A stretch of DNA of 42,891 bases from Prevotellaceae bacterium (GTDB taxonomy: Bacteria; Bacteroidota; Bacteroidia; Bacteroidales; Bacteroidaceae). Every line of letters starts with the position of its first letter. Positions within the stretch are counted from its first letter, which is position 1. The translations under genes and the position numbers were made by a program. Location: positions 1 to 42,891 of the forward strand of contig JAQYEW010000014.1 of NCBI GenBank assembly GCA_028723455.1. Reading direction: 5' to 3'. The notes under the pieces were generated by a model that was not told the DNA's origin, ran no database searches, and worked only from the letters and a program-made list of their open reading frames with translations. Shown in pieces: positions 9,685 through 17,199 of this stretch.

Positions 9685-11547
9685 TTACTTCTTGGTGATG
9701 TGTACGCTCACTTTGATGTAGGGTGTGTCGTTTTGTCCGCCCAAGCCCTTATAGACGTTGTAACGTACTTCGTAACCCTCGGGGCTTGTAATCTGGCAAC
9801 GTGCTGTGATGTCTGTGCCATCGCCTTGGCGTGCATCGCTGAAGAACTCCTCCTTCTGAGCTGCGGTGAATGTGCTCCAGCTCTCCTTGGTTACCCAAAG
9901 GTAGGTCTCGTAGGTGTACTCCTTGGTGGTGGTGAAGTCAAGGTTGTTCACATTCTCCACGTTTACTACGAGGTTCTTCTCGGTAATCTTGGCGCCATAT
10001 CTTTCAACCGTGTTGTTTACGGGAACGATATTCTGTTCGAACACACCGTCGCGACGGATAGCAAAGTCGTCAGCCTCCAGGAACCACTCGCGCTCAATGT
10101 CGTTGGGGATTACGATGGTTACGTTTGTGCCGTCTGTTGTGGGAGTAACGGGTGTCGTGGGCTCTTCGGGAGTGCCAGGCTGCTCAGGTGTGGTTCCGGG
10201 GTTCTCAGGTGTGGTTCCGGGTTCCTCAGGTGTAGTTCCGGGTTCCTCGGGTGTAGTTCCGGGTGTTTCGGGATCGCCAGTCTCAGGTGTGGTGTTTTTC
10301 TTGAAGCCGGGGCTGCACTGTCCTTCCTGCCATGCGTTGGGAGTACCTGCGTTAACCTTGTCTGTACCGATTTCAACATTGTGGAAACCATCGTTGGTTT
10401 TGCCGGGGAGGGTAACCTGTTCCTTGCCTTGATTGATAACGTAGAAGCGCTCGTAGTTGAAATAGAAGTTTGCGCCGATGTTGTTGGTCAGGCTATACTG
10501 CTCTTGCAGTTCAAAGTCCGTGGAAACAATCATGGCTTCACCATCGCCGACAACATTGAATTTCAAGTCGCTTACGTCGCCAACCACGGTCTTGCCGAGG
10601 TCTGCAACGCCCTGGTCGGCCATATTGATCGTTGAGGCGCTGATGCTTGTGGTTTCAGCCTTGATATACTCTGTGCTCAACTCTGATTGGTTGTGTAGCT
10701 TCAGGTCTTTTGTCCATACGCAGCATCCTGCCCATAATTGTGCGTTTGAGTCAATCAGGATGTTTTGGGTCTTTACGCTTCCTTCAACAGCCGTTTCGCT
10801 GCCGTTGGTCAGGTCGATGAGGTCCTCTACCAGCATATTGCCCATTACGTGGGTTTTGGCGGAATTGTTGGCGTCAATCTTCTTTGCAGTCATGTTGCCG
10901 CCTACGAAGAGGTCGCCGCCGGTGTTCAATGAGCCGGGGAATGCCTGGTCGCCCTCTGCCAGAAGCTTTGCGCCCCTGTTGATCTTGAAGTCTGTCTGGG
11001 TGATGTTCAGCTTACCGCCGTTCTGTACGATGATGGTTGTTCTGTCCAGTGTAGGCATGGCGAAGGTAAGCTCACCGGTTGAAGTAACGATGATTCTGGC
11101 TTCTCTGCCATAAACGCCGTAGGCATTGCTGACGGTAGCCTTGCCGCTGATGTAAACGTCGGCAGCCATGGGGAACTGATAGTCCTTGCCGTCGCGGTTG
11201 GCAATGACAACGGGTACGGTGCGGTTCTGGTCCCATCCGAAGCTGTTGGTGCCCCATTGGTCCTTGTAGTCCTCAACGAGCACGGCGTTGCTGGGGATTG
11301 CGGGCACGGGATCCATGTTCAGGGTCAAGGCGGCGTTTCCAGCCTCCTGCTCCGTTGCTTTGTAAGCGGCGTATTGAGAGCTTGAGCCGATGCGCATCAC
11401 TGTCTGGTTTGACAGCTGTACCTCGGTGGTTTTGGGCAGCACTTTCTCCTGCTTGAGGCCAAAGTCCTCAATATCCACATTGGAGCAAGCGCCAAGGATA
11501 GAGGCTGTCAATGTCAGGCTCAGAATGTTTCTAATTTGTTTCTTCAT
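9685..11547 (-). CDS. Unrecognised large lipoprotein with beta-repeat domain and Pro/Thr/Glu linker
   Basis: A 620-residue lipoprotein with lipobox LGAC (lipidated C21), followed by moderately acidic residues (SNVDIED). Surface export is possible but unproven. Residues about 80-400 look like a beta-solenoid, with many short strands, Gly/Asn turns and recurring phrases such as VQNGGKLNITQ and GGDLFVGGNMTAKKID. Residues 418-470 are a disordered linker of PEEPGTT units. Residues about 474-620 form a separate C-terminal domain starting NVTIVIPNDIE. No family could be named. The architecture suggests an adhesin-like or surface-scaffold protein, which is inference only. The promoter at 11656-11687 leaves a leader of roughly 100 bases. 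It is transcribed alone and ends in a terminator at 9615. Confidence 0.75.
   Translation of the reverse strand: MKKQIRNILSLTLTASILGACSNVDIEDFGLKQEKVLPKTTEVQLSNQTVMRIGSSSQYAAYKATEQEAGNAALTLNMDPVPAIPSNAVLVEDYKDQWGTNSFGWDQNRTVPVVIANRDGKDYQFPMAADVYISGKATVSNAYGVYGREARIIVTSTGELTFAMPTLDRTTIIVQNGGKLNITQTDFKINRGAKLLAEGDQAFPGSLNTGGDLFVGGNMTAKKIDANNSAKTHVMGNMLVEDLIDLTNGSETAVEGSVKTQNILIDSNAQLWAGCCVWTKDLKLHNQSELSTEYIKAETTSISASTINMADQGVADLGKTVVGDVSDLKFNVVGDGEAMIVSTDFELQEQYSLTNNIGANFYFNYERFYVINQGKEQVTLPGKTNDGFHNVEIGTDKVNAGTPNAWQEGQCSPGFKKNTTPETGDPETPGTTPEEPGTTPEEPGTTPENPGTTPEQPGTPEEPTTPVTPTTDGTNVTIVIPNDIEREWFLEADDFAIRRDGVFEQNIVPVNNTVERYGAKITEKNLVVNVENVNNLDFTTTKEYTYETYLWVTKESWSTFTAAQKEEFFSDARQGDGTDITARCQITSPEGYEVRYNVYKGLGGQNDTPYIKVSVHITKK
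10168..10275 (-). repeat. 21-base coding repeat for the PEEPGTT linker
   Basis: Within the lipoprotein gene, near-identical 21-base units encode successive PEEPGTT, PENPGTT and PEQPGTP heptapeptides (residues about 425-460). The near identity at DNA level makes copy-number change by slippage likely and would alter linker length without frameshift. Confidence 0.88.
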
Positions 11548-11655
11548 TTTTGCGTCTTTTTTAACTTCTTTTATTTTTGTTCTCTCTCGTGATACTCAGT
11601 GCTTTAAACTCCTTTGTCGTTACCAACAGGGCGGTTTGGCCTAAATTTATCGTTA

Positions 11656-11687
11656 CAAAGGTAGGTGGTTATTTCAGATCTGCCAAA
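11656..11687 (-). promoter_or_regulatory. Promoter of the repeat-linker lipoprotein, full match
   Basis: On the minus strand TTTG (11687-11684), exactly 20 bases, then TACCTTTG (11663-11656). The predicted leader to the start codon at 11547 is about 100 bases. Confidence 0.85.
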
Positions 11688-11759
11688 TAAAAGTGTGTAA
11701 ATTTTATGTTTTTCGCTGATATTTACCCGAAAATTACTCATTCTGTCCGAATCTTTGCT

Positions 11760-11767
11760 TATCTTTG
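11760..11767 (+). promoter_or_regulatory. -7 element of the GT4 glycosyltransferase gene
   Basis: TATCTTTG, 20 bases before the chosen ATG at 11788. No clear -33 element is seen. The 240-base divergent gap (11548-11787) holds this and the lipoprotein promoter and nothing else recognisable. Confidence 0.72.
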
Positions 11768-11787
11768 TGTCATTACTGTTGGAAACG

Positions 11788-13029
11788 ATGAAAGTACTTC
11801 TTGTAAATACCTCTGAGCAAACGGGCGGGGCGGCGATAGCGGCCCATCGCCTGCTGGATGCGTTGCACCGGTATGGCGTGGACGCCCGGATGTTGGTGGC
11901 ACGTAAGGAAACGGACCGGAAGCCCGTGATTCAGGCGGCAGCGGACTGGCGCTACAAGGCCGCGTTTCTGTTGGACCGCCTGCGGGTTTTCTTTCACAAT
12001 GGTTTTTCCAAGCGAGGCTTGTGGGACATTGACACGGCGGAGGTGGGTGTGGACATAACCCAAATGCAGGCTTACCGTGAGGCCGATGTCATTCACCTGC
12101 ATTGGGTGAACCAGGGTTTCCTCTCGCTGGATACGCTGGACAAGATTTTTCATAGCGGCAAGCGTGTGGTGTGGACCATGCACGATATGTGGCCCTTTAC
12201 GGGCATCTGTCATTACAGTAATGATTGCGTGGGCTATCGGAAACACTGTGGCCGCTGTCCGCAATTACATTATGGCGGCAATGGCGATGCCAGCAACCGC
12301 GTGCTGCGTCAAAAAAGCCGGATGCTTGGGGGTGCGAAGATAAGTTTCGTGGCGTGCAGCCATTGGCTGGAACAGCAAGCCCAGGACAGCAGTATGCTGC
12401 GCCAGCAACGTGTAACCTGTATCTCGAACGCCTTGCCTACGGACGTTTTCTATCCTGATTCCCGCATCGAGGCGCGCAAGCGGTTGGGGCTGCCGCTGAA
12501 GGCGAAGTTCATCCTTTTTGCCAGCATGAAGGTTACGGACAAGCGCAAGGGTGTGGATTATCTCTTGGAGGCTGCCCGTCTGATGGAGGAACGCTATGCG
12601 GAACAGTGCGAGGGTGTGGCCTTCTTAGTGATGGGTCAGCATGCCGAGGAACTGCGCCGGCGGTTGCGCTTTCCCGTCTATGCCATGGGCTATGTCAGCG
12701 AAGCGGGCCGCGTGGCGGATATTTACCGTGCTGCGGATGTCTTCGTAACGCCTTCGCTTCAGGACAACCTGCCCAACACCATTGCCGAGGCGATGGGATG
12801 CGGCACGCCCTGTGTGGGATTCCGCACGGGAGGCATTCCGGAAATGATTGACCACGAGGCGAACGGGTACGTGGCGCAGCTGGGCGATAGCGAGGATCTG
12901 GCGCGCGGTATCCTCTATGTCCTGGGACATCCCCTTTTGGGAGAGGCCGCCCAGCATTACGCGATGTATCAGTACGACCCTCTGCGCGTGGCCGCGCAAT
13001 ATGTGGCGGAATACCGGCGCGGAGAGTAG
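11788..13029 (+). CDS. GT4-family glycosyltransferase
   Basis: A 413-residue GT-B enzyme of the retaining GT4 family. The N-terminal half opens MKVLLVNTSEQTGGAAIAAH and includes VIHLHWVNQGFLS and WTMHDMWPFTGICHY. The C-terminal half carries the donor-binding signature EAMGCGTPCVGFRTGGIPE, with the E-x7-E spacing of GT4 enzymes. Such proteins add sugars during O-antigen, capsule or exopolysaccharide synthesis. A CHY...C...CGRCPQL cluster near residues 140-160 recalls the Cys-containing insertion of several Bacteroidota homologues. The start at 11788 is preferred over 11755 because the promoter lies at 11760. The gene converges on tcdA with only 7 bases between stop codons and no terminator there. 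Confidence 0.9.
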   Translation: MKVLLVNTSEQTGGAAIAAHRLLDALHRYGVDARMLVARKETDRKPVIQAAADWRYKAAFLLDRLRVFFHNGFSKRGLWDIDTAEVGVDITQMQAYREADVIHLHWVNQGFLSLDTLDKIFHSGKRVVWTMHDMWPFTGICHYSNDCVGYRKHCGRCPQLHYGGNGDASNRVLRQKSRMLGGAKISFVACSHWLEQQAQDSSMLRQQRVTCISNALPTDVFYPDSRIEARKRLGLPLKAKFILFASMKVTDKRKGVDYLLEAARLMEERYAEQCEGVAFLVMGQHAEELRRRLRFPVYAMGYVSEAGRVADIYRAADVFVTPSLQDNLPNTIAEAMGCGTPCVGFRTGGIPEMIDHEANGYVAQLGDSEDLARGILYVLGHPLLGEAAQHYAMYQYDPLRVAAQYVAEYRRGE

Positions 13030-13036
13030 TTTTCCC

Positions 13037-13954
13037 TTAGTCTTCTTCCAAAGGCTCGGCAACGGCGTTCTCCTGTTGCTCGGCCAATTCTTGCCGCCTG
13101 CGGGCCTTGTAGCTTTCCAAATAGCGCTTTGCCCCCTCCGCGGCTTTTTGGGCCGCAGGGTTTGTGGCTTCGTCTTCGGGCTTGATGCGGAAGGTGTCCG
13201 CACGTTGTACCAGGTCCTTGACCACCTCTCCGCCCGCAATCAGTCCGGCGGTGGCAGGCACCCATGCGTTGCTGGAGGGAATGGTGTGGCGTTCGGTGCA
13301 TTTCCGCATATCCTTGTCGGGACAGATGCAATGGAAGCGGCAGCTGATTTCGGGCTGCTCGATGCTTTCGAGAGGCACTTCGGGGCTGTACACCACTTTC
13401 AGGTGTCTGATGCCCTCTTTGCGCAGCTTGCGGCGTATAACCTTGGCAAGAGGGTCGTTGATGGTCTTGGTGATGTCCGTTACCTGAAATTGTGTGGCGT
13501 CCAGCTTGTAGGCGGCACCCATGCACGAGAGCAAGGGAACGCCCAGCGCATGGCAACGGCGCACGAGGTCCAGCTTGGCCGTAACGGTGTCGATGCAATC
13601 CACCACATAATCATATTGTGCCAGGTTGAATTCCTCGGCACGCTCGGGCAGATAGAAGGTCTGGTATTTGCGTACGTGGCAACGGGGGTTGATGTCGTGG
13701 ATGCGCCGTTCCGCCACGTCCACCTTGAATTCGCCCACCGTTTTCACCGTGGCCAGGAGCTGACGGTTCACATTGGTCAGGCAGACGCGGTCGTCGTCCA
13801 CCACGTCGATGGCACCCACTCCGCTGCGGGCCAGCACTTCAACGACATATCCGCCGACGCCGCCCACACCGAATACTATTACGCGCGAGGCGTGCAGGGT
13901 GTCGATGGCGGGTTTGCCCAGCAAAAGCTGGGTACGGGAAAATTGGTTCTGCAT
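13037..13954 (-). CDS. tcdA: tRNA threonylcarbamoyladenosine dehydratase (TcdA/YgdL), ThiF superfamily
   Basis: A 305-residue E1-like enzyme. It uses ATP to cyclise the t6A base at position 37 of ANN-decoding tRNAs to ct6A. The nucleotide-binding GVGGVG loop is at residues 29-34. DDDRV near 53-57 and the conserved NVNRQLLA motif follow, and a C-terminal TAGLIAGGEVVKDLV helix is near 235-249. Two differences from the E. coli form (about 268 residues) are a cluster of four cysteines (C205, C209, C211, C219), which could bind metal, and a charged tail of about 45 residues rich in Arg, Gln and Glu. The start is 14 bases after the C11 peptidase stop, so the two form an operon. The start at 13954 gives the normal N-terminus (MQNQFSRTQLLLG). 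Confidence 0.92.
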   Translation of the reverse strand: MQNQFSRTQLLLGKPAIDTLHASRVIVFGVGGVGGYVVEVLARSGVGAIDVVDDDRVCLTNVNRQLLATVKTVGEFKVDVAERRIHDINPRCHVRKYQTFYLPERAEEFNLAQYDYVVDCIDTVTAKLDLVRRCHALGVPLLSCMGAAYKLDATQFQVTDITKTINDPLAKVIRRKLRKEGIRHLKVVYSPEVPLESIEQPEISCRFHCICPDKDMRKCTERHTIPSSNAWVPATAGLIAGGEVVKDLVQRADTFRIKPEDEATNPAAQKAAEGAKRYLESYKARRRQELAEQQENAVAEPLEED

Positions 13955-13968
13955 ATCTTTTTCTGTTT

Positions 13969-15108
13969 TTATCGGGGGAACACCTCCCGGGCCCATTGAA
14001 GGGCGCGCCAGGTGGCAAGGGTGGCCGGCGGGCAGGCATCATAGGGCAGGAAGATAGCCACGCCGCCATAATGGTCGCCGTCCGTGAGCACTTGCCCGGA
14101 CATTAGTGATTCCCATTGGGGAGCAGAGAAACGGTAGGGGACGGCTTGGTCGAAGACCGTCAGCCAGCGGGCATAATCCGCCTCGGAGAGCGAGGCTGCC
14201 ATCAGCGAGCGGAGGTCGTAGTACGACTGTTCGGTGTATCCCGGCGCTAGTACGGGATAACGCTGCACGCCTCGGGTGTTAAAGTTTCCGAGGGTATCCA
14301 GGGCGGCAGCCGTTGTCCTGGCAAGAGCCTCCAGGCGGTCGCTTTGCACGCTGGACACCAATACGGGGAATTGCTCGCGGTAGTGTTGGGGGATGGTGCG
14401 TGCGAAGTCCGTGGCGTCGAAGAGATGGGGCATGAGCGTGTTGTAGGGTGCTCCGTAGCCGGGAATCTCTACGGGCGAGGCGATGTGCCAGTCGGTTACG
14501 TCGCGCAGCTCATAGGCCTGGGCCATGCTCTGCATGAAGCATACGTCCGAGAAGATGTAGCGCCAATGGACACCCGTCTGTTGGAGCACGTGGTGCAGGG
14601 TGTGGGTCTCCATCCACAGGCCGGCATTATGTGTGCCGTTCTGTCCGTTGTCGGGGCCATAGACCTTTCGGCGGACGCGTGCGGGCTGCCATCCCGAGCC
14701 ATGCCCCCACAACACCAGGGCGTACTCCCTGGCCTTTATCTGCCGGGTAATCATGCGCAGGGTGCTGAGCATCGCGGCGGAGTCGGAACTGATGGGGTCG
14801 TTGGTGAATCGGTGGAGGGTGCGCTCGCCGTTCCTGCTGTCGAGGAGCAGGATGGCGGGGTTTTGGCTGCGGTCGGCATTGTCGAAATACACGGCCAGTG
14901 CGCAGTCCTCGGGGATGCTTCCGATGCCCTGCCGCATTTCGTTCAGGTCGGCGTTGGCGTAGGTGGAGAGGGAATTCTCCGCCGTCATGTAGACCACCAC
15001 CAGCCTTCTTAGTTCGCTCTCGTAGGGGAGGCGGGGCTTGATGTCGCTCTTGCGGCAGCCTGCAAGCAGGCCTGTCAGTATAATAATGTATAGAAGTTTC
15101 TGAAACAT
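13969..15108 (-). CDS. Clostripain-family (C11) cysteine peptidase lipoprotein
   Basis: A 379-residue lipoprotein with lipobox LLAGC (C18). The catalytic histidine is in LWGHGSG (H136) and the catalytic cysteine in FSDVCFMQSM (C190), the C11 dyad. Members cut after Arg or Lys. Known relatives (PmC11 of Parabacteroides merdae, fragipain of Bacteroides fragilis) mature by self-cleavage at a basic site between His and Cys. Here a basic stretch ARVRRK at residues 143-148 lies in the equivalent place. It should face the periplasm or the surface. An in-frame ATG at 15126 exists, but the -7 element (15114-15121) lies between it and the ATG at 15108, so 15108 is chosen. First gene of an operon with tcdA. 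Confidence 0.9.
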   Translation of the reverse strand: MFQKLLYIIILTGLLAGCRKSDIKPRLPYESELRRLVVVYMTAENSLSTYANADLNEMRQGIGSIPEDCALAVYFDNADRSQNPAILLLDSRNGERTLHRFTNDPISSDSAAMLSTLRMITRQIKAREYALVLWGHGSGWQPARVRRKVYGPDNGQNGTHNAGLWMETHTLHHVLQQTGVHWRYIFSDVCFMQSMAQAYELRDVTDWHIASPVEIPGYGAPYNTLMPHLFDATDFARTIPQHYREQFPVLVSSVQSDRLEALARTTAAALDTLGNFNTRGVQRYPVLAPGYTEQSYYDLRSLMAASLSEADYARWLTVFDQAVPYRFSAPQWESLMSGQVLTDGDHYGGVAIFLPYDACPPATLATWRALQWAREVFPR

Positions 15109-15113
15109 GGCTG

Positions 15114-15121
15114 CAAAGGTA
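15114..15121 (-). promoter_or_regulatory. -7 element of the C11 peptidase operon
   Basis: TACCTTTG on the minus strand, only 5 bases before the ATG at 15108. No -33 TTTG at the usual distance. It predicts a leaderless transcript. Confidence 0.72.
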
Positions 15122-15143
15122 GTCATTTTATTTTAAATTTCGC

Positions 15144-15151
15144 TATCTTTG
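15144..15151 (+). promoter_or_regulatory. -7 element of the histidine kinase gene
   Basis: TATCTTTG, only 4 bases before the ATG at 15156. The -33 position would fall on the opposing -7 element of the C11 operon (15114-15121), and no TTTG is present there. Confidence 0.72.
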
Positions 15152-15155
15152 TTCC

Positions 15156-16298
15156 ATGCAATGGACGGATAAGATACGACATGTCAGAACGCTGCTTGTG
15201 GTGGCGGCGGCTGTGATTGTGGCTGCCTCGCTGGTGGTGAGCCATCTGCTGGTGCGCGACCTCTCGCTTCAGGAGCACAGGAACATGGAAGTATGGGCGG
15301 AAGCCATGCGCCAACTGAATACGGCGGACGAGAACACGGACCTGATGTTGGTGCTGAAGGTGTTGAACGGCAACGACAACATCCCCGTGGTGGTAACGGA
15401 CAGCGAAGGCAATGTGCAGGACTACCGCAACCTGAGCATCAAGGGGCGCACGGCTGCCGACAGCCTGGACTATGTGCGCCGCCTGGCGGATGAAATGCGA
15501 AGCAACGGGCGTGTGGTGCGCGTGGATGATTTGGAAGTATGCTATGCCGAGAGCCTCATGCTGCGCCGCCTGGCTATCTATCCTTATGTCCAGATGGCCG
15601 TTGTGCTGCTCTTTGTCATCGTGGCCTTGATGGCTGTGCTGAGCAGCAAACGGGCTGAACAGAACAGGGTGTGGGTGGGACTGAGCAAGGAGACGGCCCA
15701 CCAGTTGGGAACGCCCATCAGCAGCCTGACAGGATGGGTGGAGGTGTTGCGCGAGACCTATCCCGAGGACGATCTGATCGTCGAGATGGGCAAGGACGTC
15801 AAACGTCTGGAGCTGTTGGCGGACCGCTTCAACAAGATCGGTTCGCGGCCCGAACTCAAACCCGAGAACTTGTGCGATACCTTGGATACTGTTGTCCAGT
15901 ACATGAAGCGTAGGGCAGGGCAGCGCGTCAGCCTCTCGCTGCAGGTGCCCGAAACGCCCATCATCGTGCCCCTGAGCGCCTCCCTTTTCGAGTGGGTAAT
16001 CGAGAACCTCTGCAAGAATGCCATTGATGCCATGGAGGCGCGTGGCAATATATGGATCACGGCCGGCGAGGGCGAGAATGTGGCTTGGGTGGAGGTGCGC
16101 GATACGGGCAAGGGCATTGCGCTCAAGAACTTTGATTCCGTCTTCATGCCGGGCTTTACGACCAAGGCGCGCGGTTGGGGGTTGGGGCTGCCACTGGCCA
16201 GACGTATTGTGGAGGAATATCACGAAGGCCATATCTTTGTGAAACAAAGCGAACTGGGCAAGGGCACTACCTTTCGCGTTGAACTTAAAAAAGCTTAG
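15156..16298 (+). CDS. Orphan sensor histidine kinase
   Basis: A 380-residue inner-membrane kinase. Membrane helices are at about 12-32 and 143-163 and enclose a periplasmic sensor domain of about 110 residues. The phosphoacceptor H182 is in SKETAHQLGTPISSL. The ATP-binding domain has the N box ENLCKNAIDAM, G1 DTGKGI and G2 GWGLGLPLARRI. No HAMP or PAS domain is seen and no response regulator is adjacent, so the partner is unknown. The HQLGTP variant of the H box resembles that of NtrY/PrrB-like kinases. The gene starts 47 bases from the divergent C11 peptidase gene, which suggests a shared control region. The next in-frame ATG (residue 44) would remove the first membrane helix, so the near-leaderless start is preferred. 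Confidence 0.9.
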   Translation: MQWTDKIRHVRTLLVVAAAVIVAASLVVSHLLVRDLSLQEHRNMEVWAEAMRQLNTADENTDLMLVLKVLNGNDNIPVVVTDSEGNVQDYRNLSIKGRTAADSLDYVRRLADEMRSNGRVVRVDDLEVCYAESLMLRRLAIYPYVQMAVVLLFVIVALMAVLSSKRAEQNRVWVGLSKETAHQLGTPISSLTGWVEVLRETYPEDDLIVEMGKDVKRLELLADRFNKIGSRPELKPENLCDTLDTVVQYMKRRAGQRVSLSLQVPETPIIVPLSASLFEWVIENLCKNAIDAMEARGNIWITAGEGENVAWVEVRDTGKGIALKNFDSVFMPGFTTKARGWGLGLPLARRIVEEYHEGHIFVKQSELGKGTTFRVELKKA

Positions 16299-16324
16299 GG
16301 ACGAAAAGAAAACATCCTCTTTTC

Positions 16325-16356
16325 TTTGTGTATAAAGCATTTATTTAGTAACTTTG
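16325..16356 (+). promoter_or_regulatory. Promoter of the yceD-rpmF operon, full match
   Basis: TTTG at 16325-16328, a spacer of exactly 20 bases, then TAACTTTG at 16349-16356. It sits in the 86-base gap after the kinase gene. Confidence 0.87.
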
Positions 16357-16364
16357 CACTCCAA

Positions 16365-16388
16365 ATGCGAGCGTGCGAATCTTTATGA
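16365..16388 (+). other. Possible 7-codon upstream frame overlapping the yceD start
   Basis: ATG at 16365, 8 bases after the -7 element, opens a frame reading MRACESL. Its TGA (16386-16388) overlaps the yceD ATG (16385-16387) as ATGA. It could couple yceD translation to a near-leaderless initiation. It may equally be chance, as it is only 7 codons. Confidence 0.35.
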
Positions 16389-16915
16389 GCCAAGAAACGA
16401 AGCCTTATACCATCAATTTAAGGGACCAGAAAACCGCTTTGGCCGCCTATCATTGGGTGGCGGATGACGCTTTCTTCGCTCAGGCGGATCAGGATGATAT
16501 TCAGCGTGGAACGGTGGACGTTTGGCTGGAGTCGGAGCGTACCGCAGGTGGAGCATACGCATTGCGTTTCAACCTCAAGGGTCAGGTGTGGGTGGTCTGC
16601 GACCGTTGCGCCGAGACTTTGGGCTTGAACTTGGAAGGCAGCGGTACGCTGTTCGTAAAACTGGGCGAGGAGGACGCTGACGACGGCGACGTGATCACCA
16701 TTCCCGAAGAGCGTGGTACGCTGGACTTGGGTTGGAACCTGTACGAACTGATTGCCTTGCAGCTGCCGCTGCGCCGCGTACACCCCGAAGGCGAATGTCC
16801 GGAGGAAGCCTTAGAGGCCCTGCGGCGATTAAGCGCTGACGAAGCGCCCGAAGACGATGTGCAGTCCACGGACCCCCGATGGGACGCACTTAAGAAGATG
16901 TTAGATAACAAATAA
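16385..16915 (+). CDS. yceD: DUF177 (YceD-like) protein linked to 23S rRNA/L32
   Basis: A 176-residue protein of the DUF177 family. The sequence has an N-terminal beta domain, the family CxxC in VVCDRCAETL (C72, C75), an acidic middle and a short C-terminal segment ending RWDALKKMLDNK. In other bacteria YceD is needed for normal 23S rRNA accumulation and is nearly always encoded just before rpmF, as here (11 bases apart). A GTG at 16373 is in frame 4 codons upstream. ATG at 16385 is preferred because it is the family-like start and overlaps the short upstream frame. Confidence 0.88.
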   Translation: MSQETKPYTINLRDQKTALAAYHWVADDAFFAQADQDDIQRGTVDVWLESERTAGGAYALRFNLKGQVWVVCDRCAETLGLNLEGSGTLFVKLGEEDADDGDVITIPEERGTLDLGWNLYELIALQLPLRRVHPEGECPEEALEALRRLSADEAPEDDVQSTDPRWDALKKMLDNK

Positions 16916-16926
16916 ATAATAAAAAA

Positions 16927-17106
16927 ATGGCACATCCTAAAAGAAGACAGTCAAAGACTCGTACCCTCAAGCGCCGCACCCATGATGGCGCAGTAGCTCC
17001 CACGCTGGCAGTATGCCCCAACTGTGGCGAGTTCTACATCTACCACACCGTATGCCCCGCTTGTGGCTACTACCGTGGTAAGGTGGCAATCGAGAAAGAG
17101 GCCTAA
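16927..17106 (+). CDS. rpmF: 50S ribosomal protein L32, zinc-ribbon form
   Basis: A 59-residue protein starting MAHPKRRQSKTRTLKRRTHD. Two CPxCG knuckles (VCPNCGEF and VCPACGYY) give four cysteines, the zinc-containing version of L32, implying ample zinc in the niche. It is part of the large subunit near the peptidyl-transferase region. It follows DUF177 by 11 bases and ends 27 bases before a hairpin terminator. Confidence 0.97.
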   Translation: MAHPKRRQSKTRTLKRRTHDGAVAPTLAVCPNCGEFYIYHTVCPACGYYRGKVAIEKEA

Positions 17107-17133
17107 CACATTAAAACCGTCTTAGGTTTGACG

Positions 17134-17171
17134 AAAGCCGTTTGAGCCTAAAAGCTCAGACGGCTTTTTGT
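17134..17171 (+). terminator. Terminator or attenuator after rpmF
   Basis: A 14-bp stem with one G-T pair (17134-17147 with 17154-17167, loop CTAAAA) followed by TTTTTG continuing from the stem. No TAnnTTTG element was found between it and fabH at 17200, so fabH may depend on partial readthrough or an unrecognised promoter. Confidence 0.85.
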
Positions 17172-17199
17172 TTTAGGAATATTTTTAAGAACAGACATT

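Noticed and set aside
12848..13999. 383-codon plus-strand frame over the end of the GT4 gene and tcdA.
   Set aside because: It overlaps two recognised genes in other frames and has no family features.
16305..16327. A/T-only hairpin (AAAGAAAA with TTTTCTTT) after the histidine kinase as a terminator.
   Set aside because: The stem has a single G-C pair, so it would be unstable, and its right arm overlaps the -33 element of the yceD promoter.
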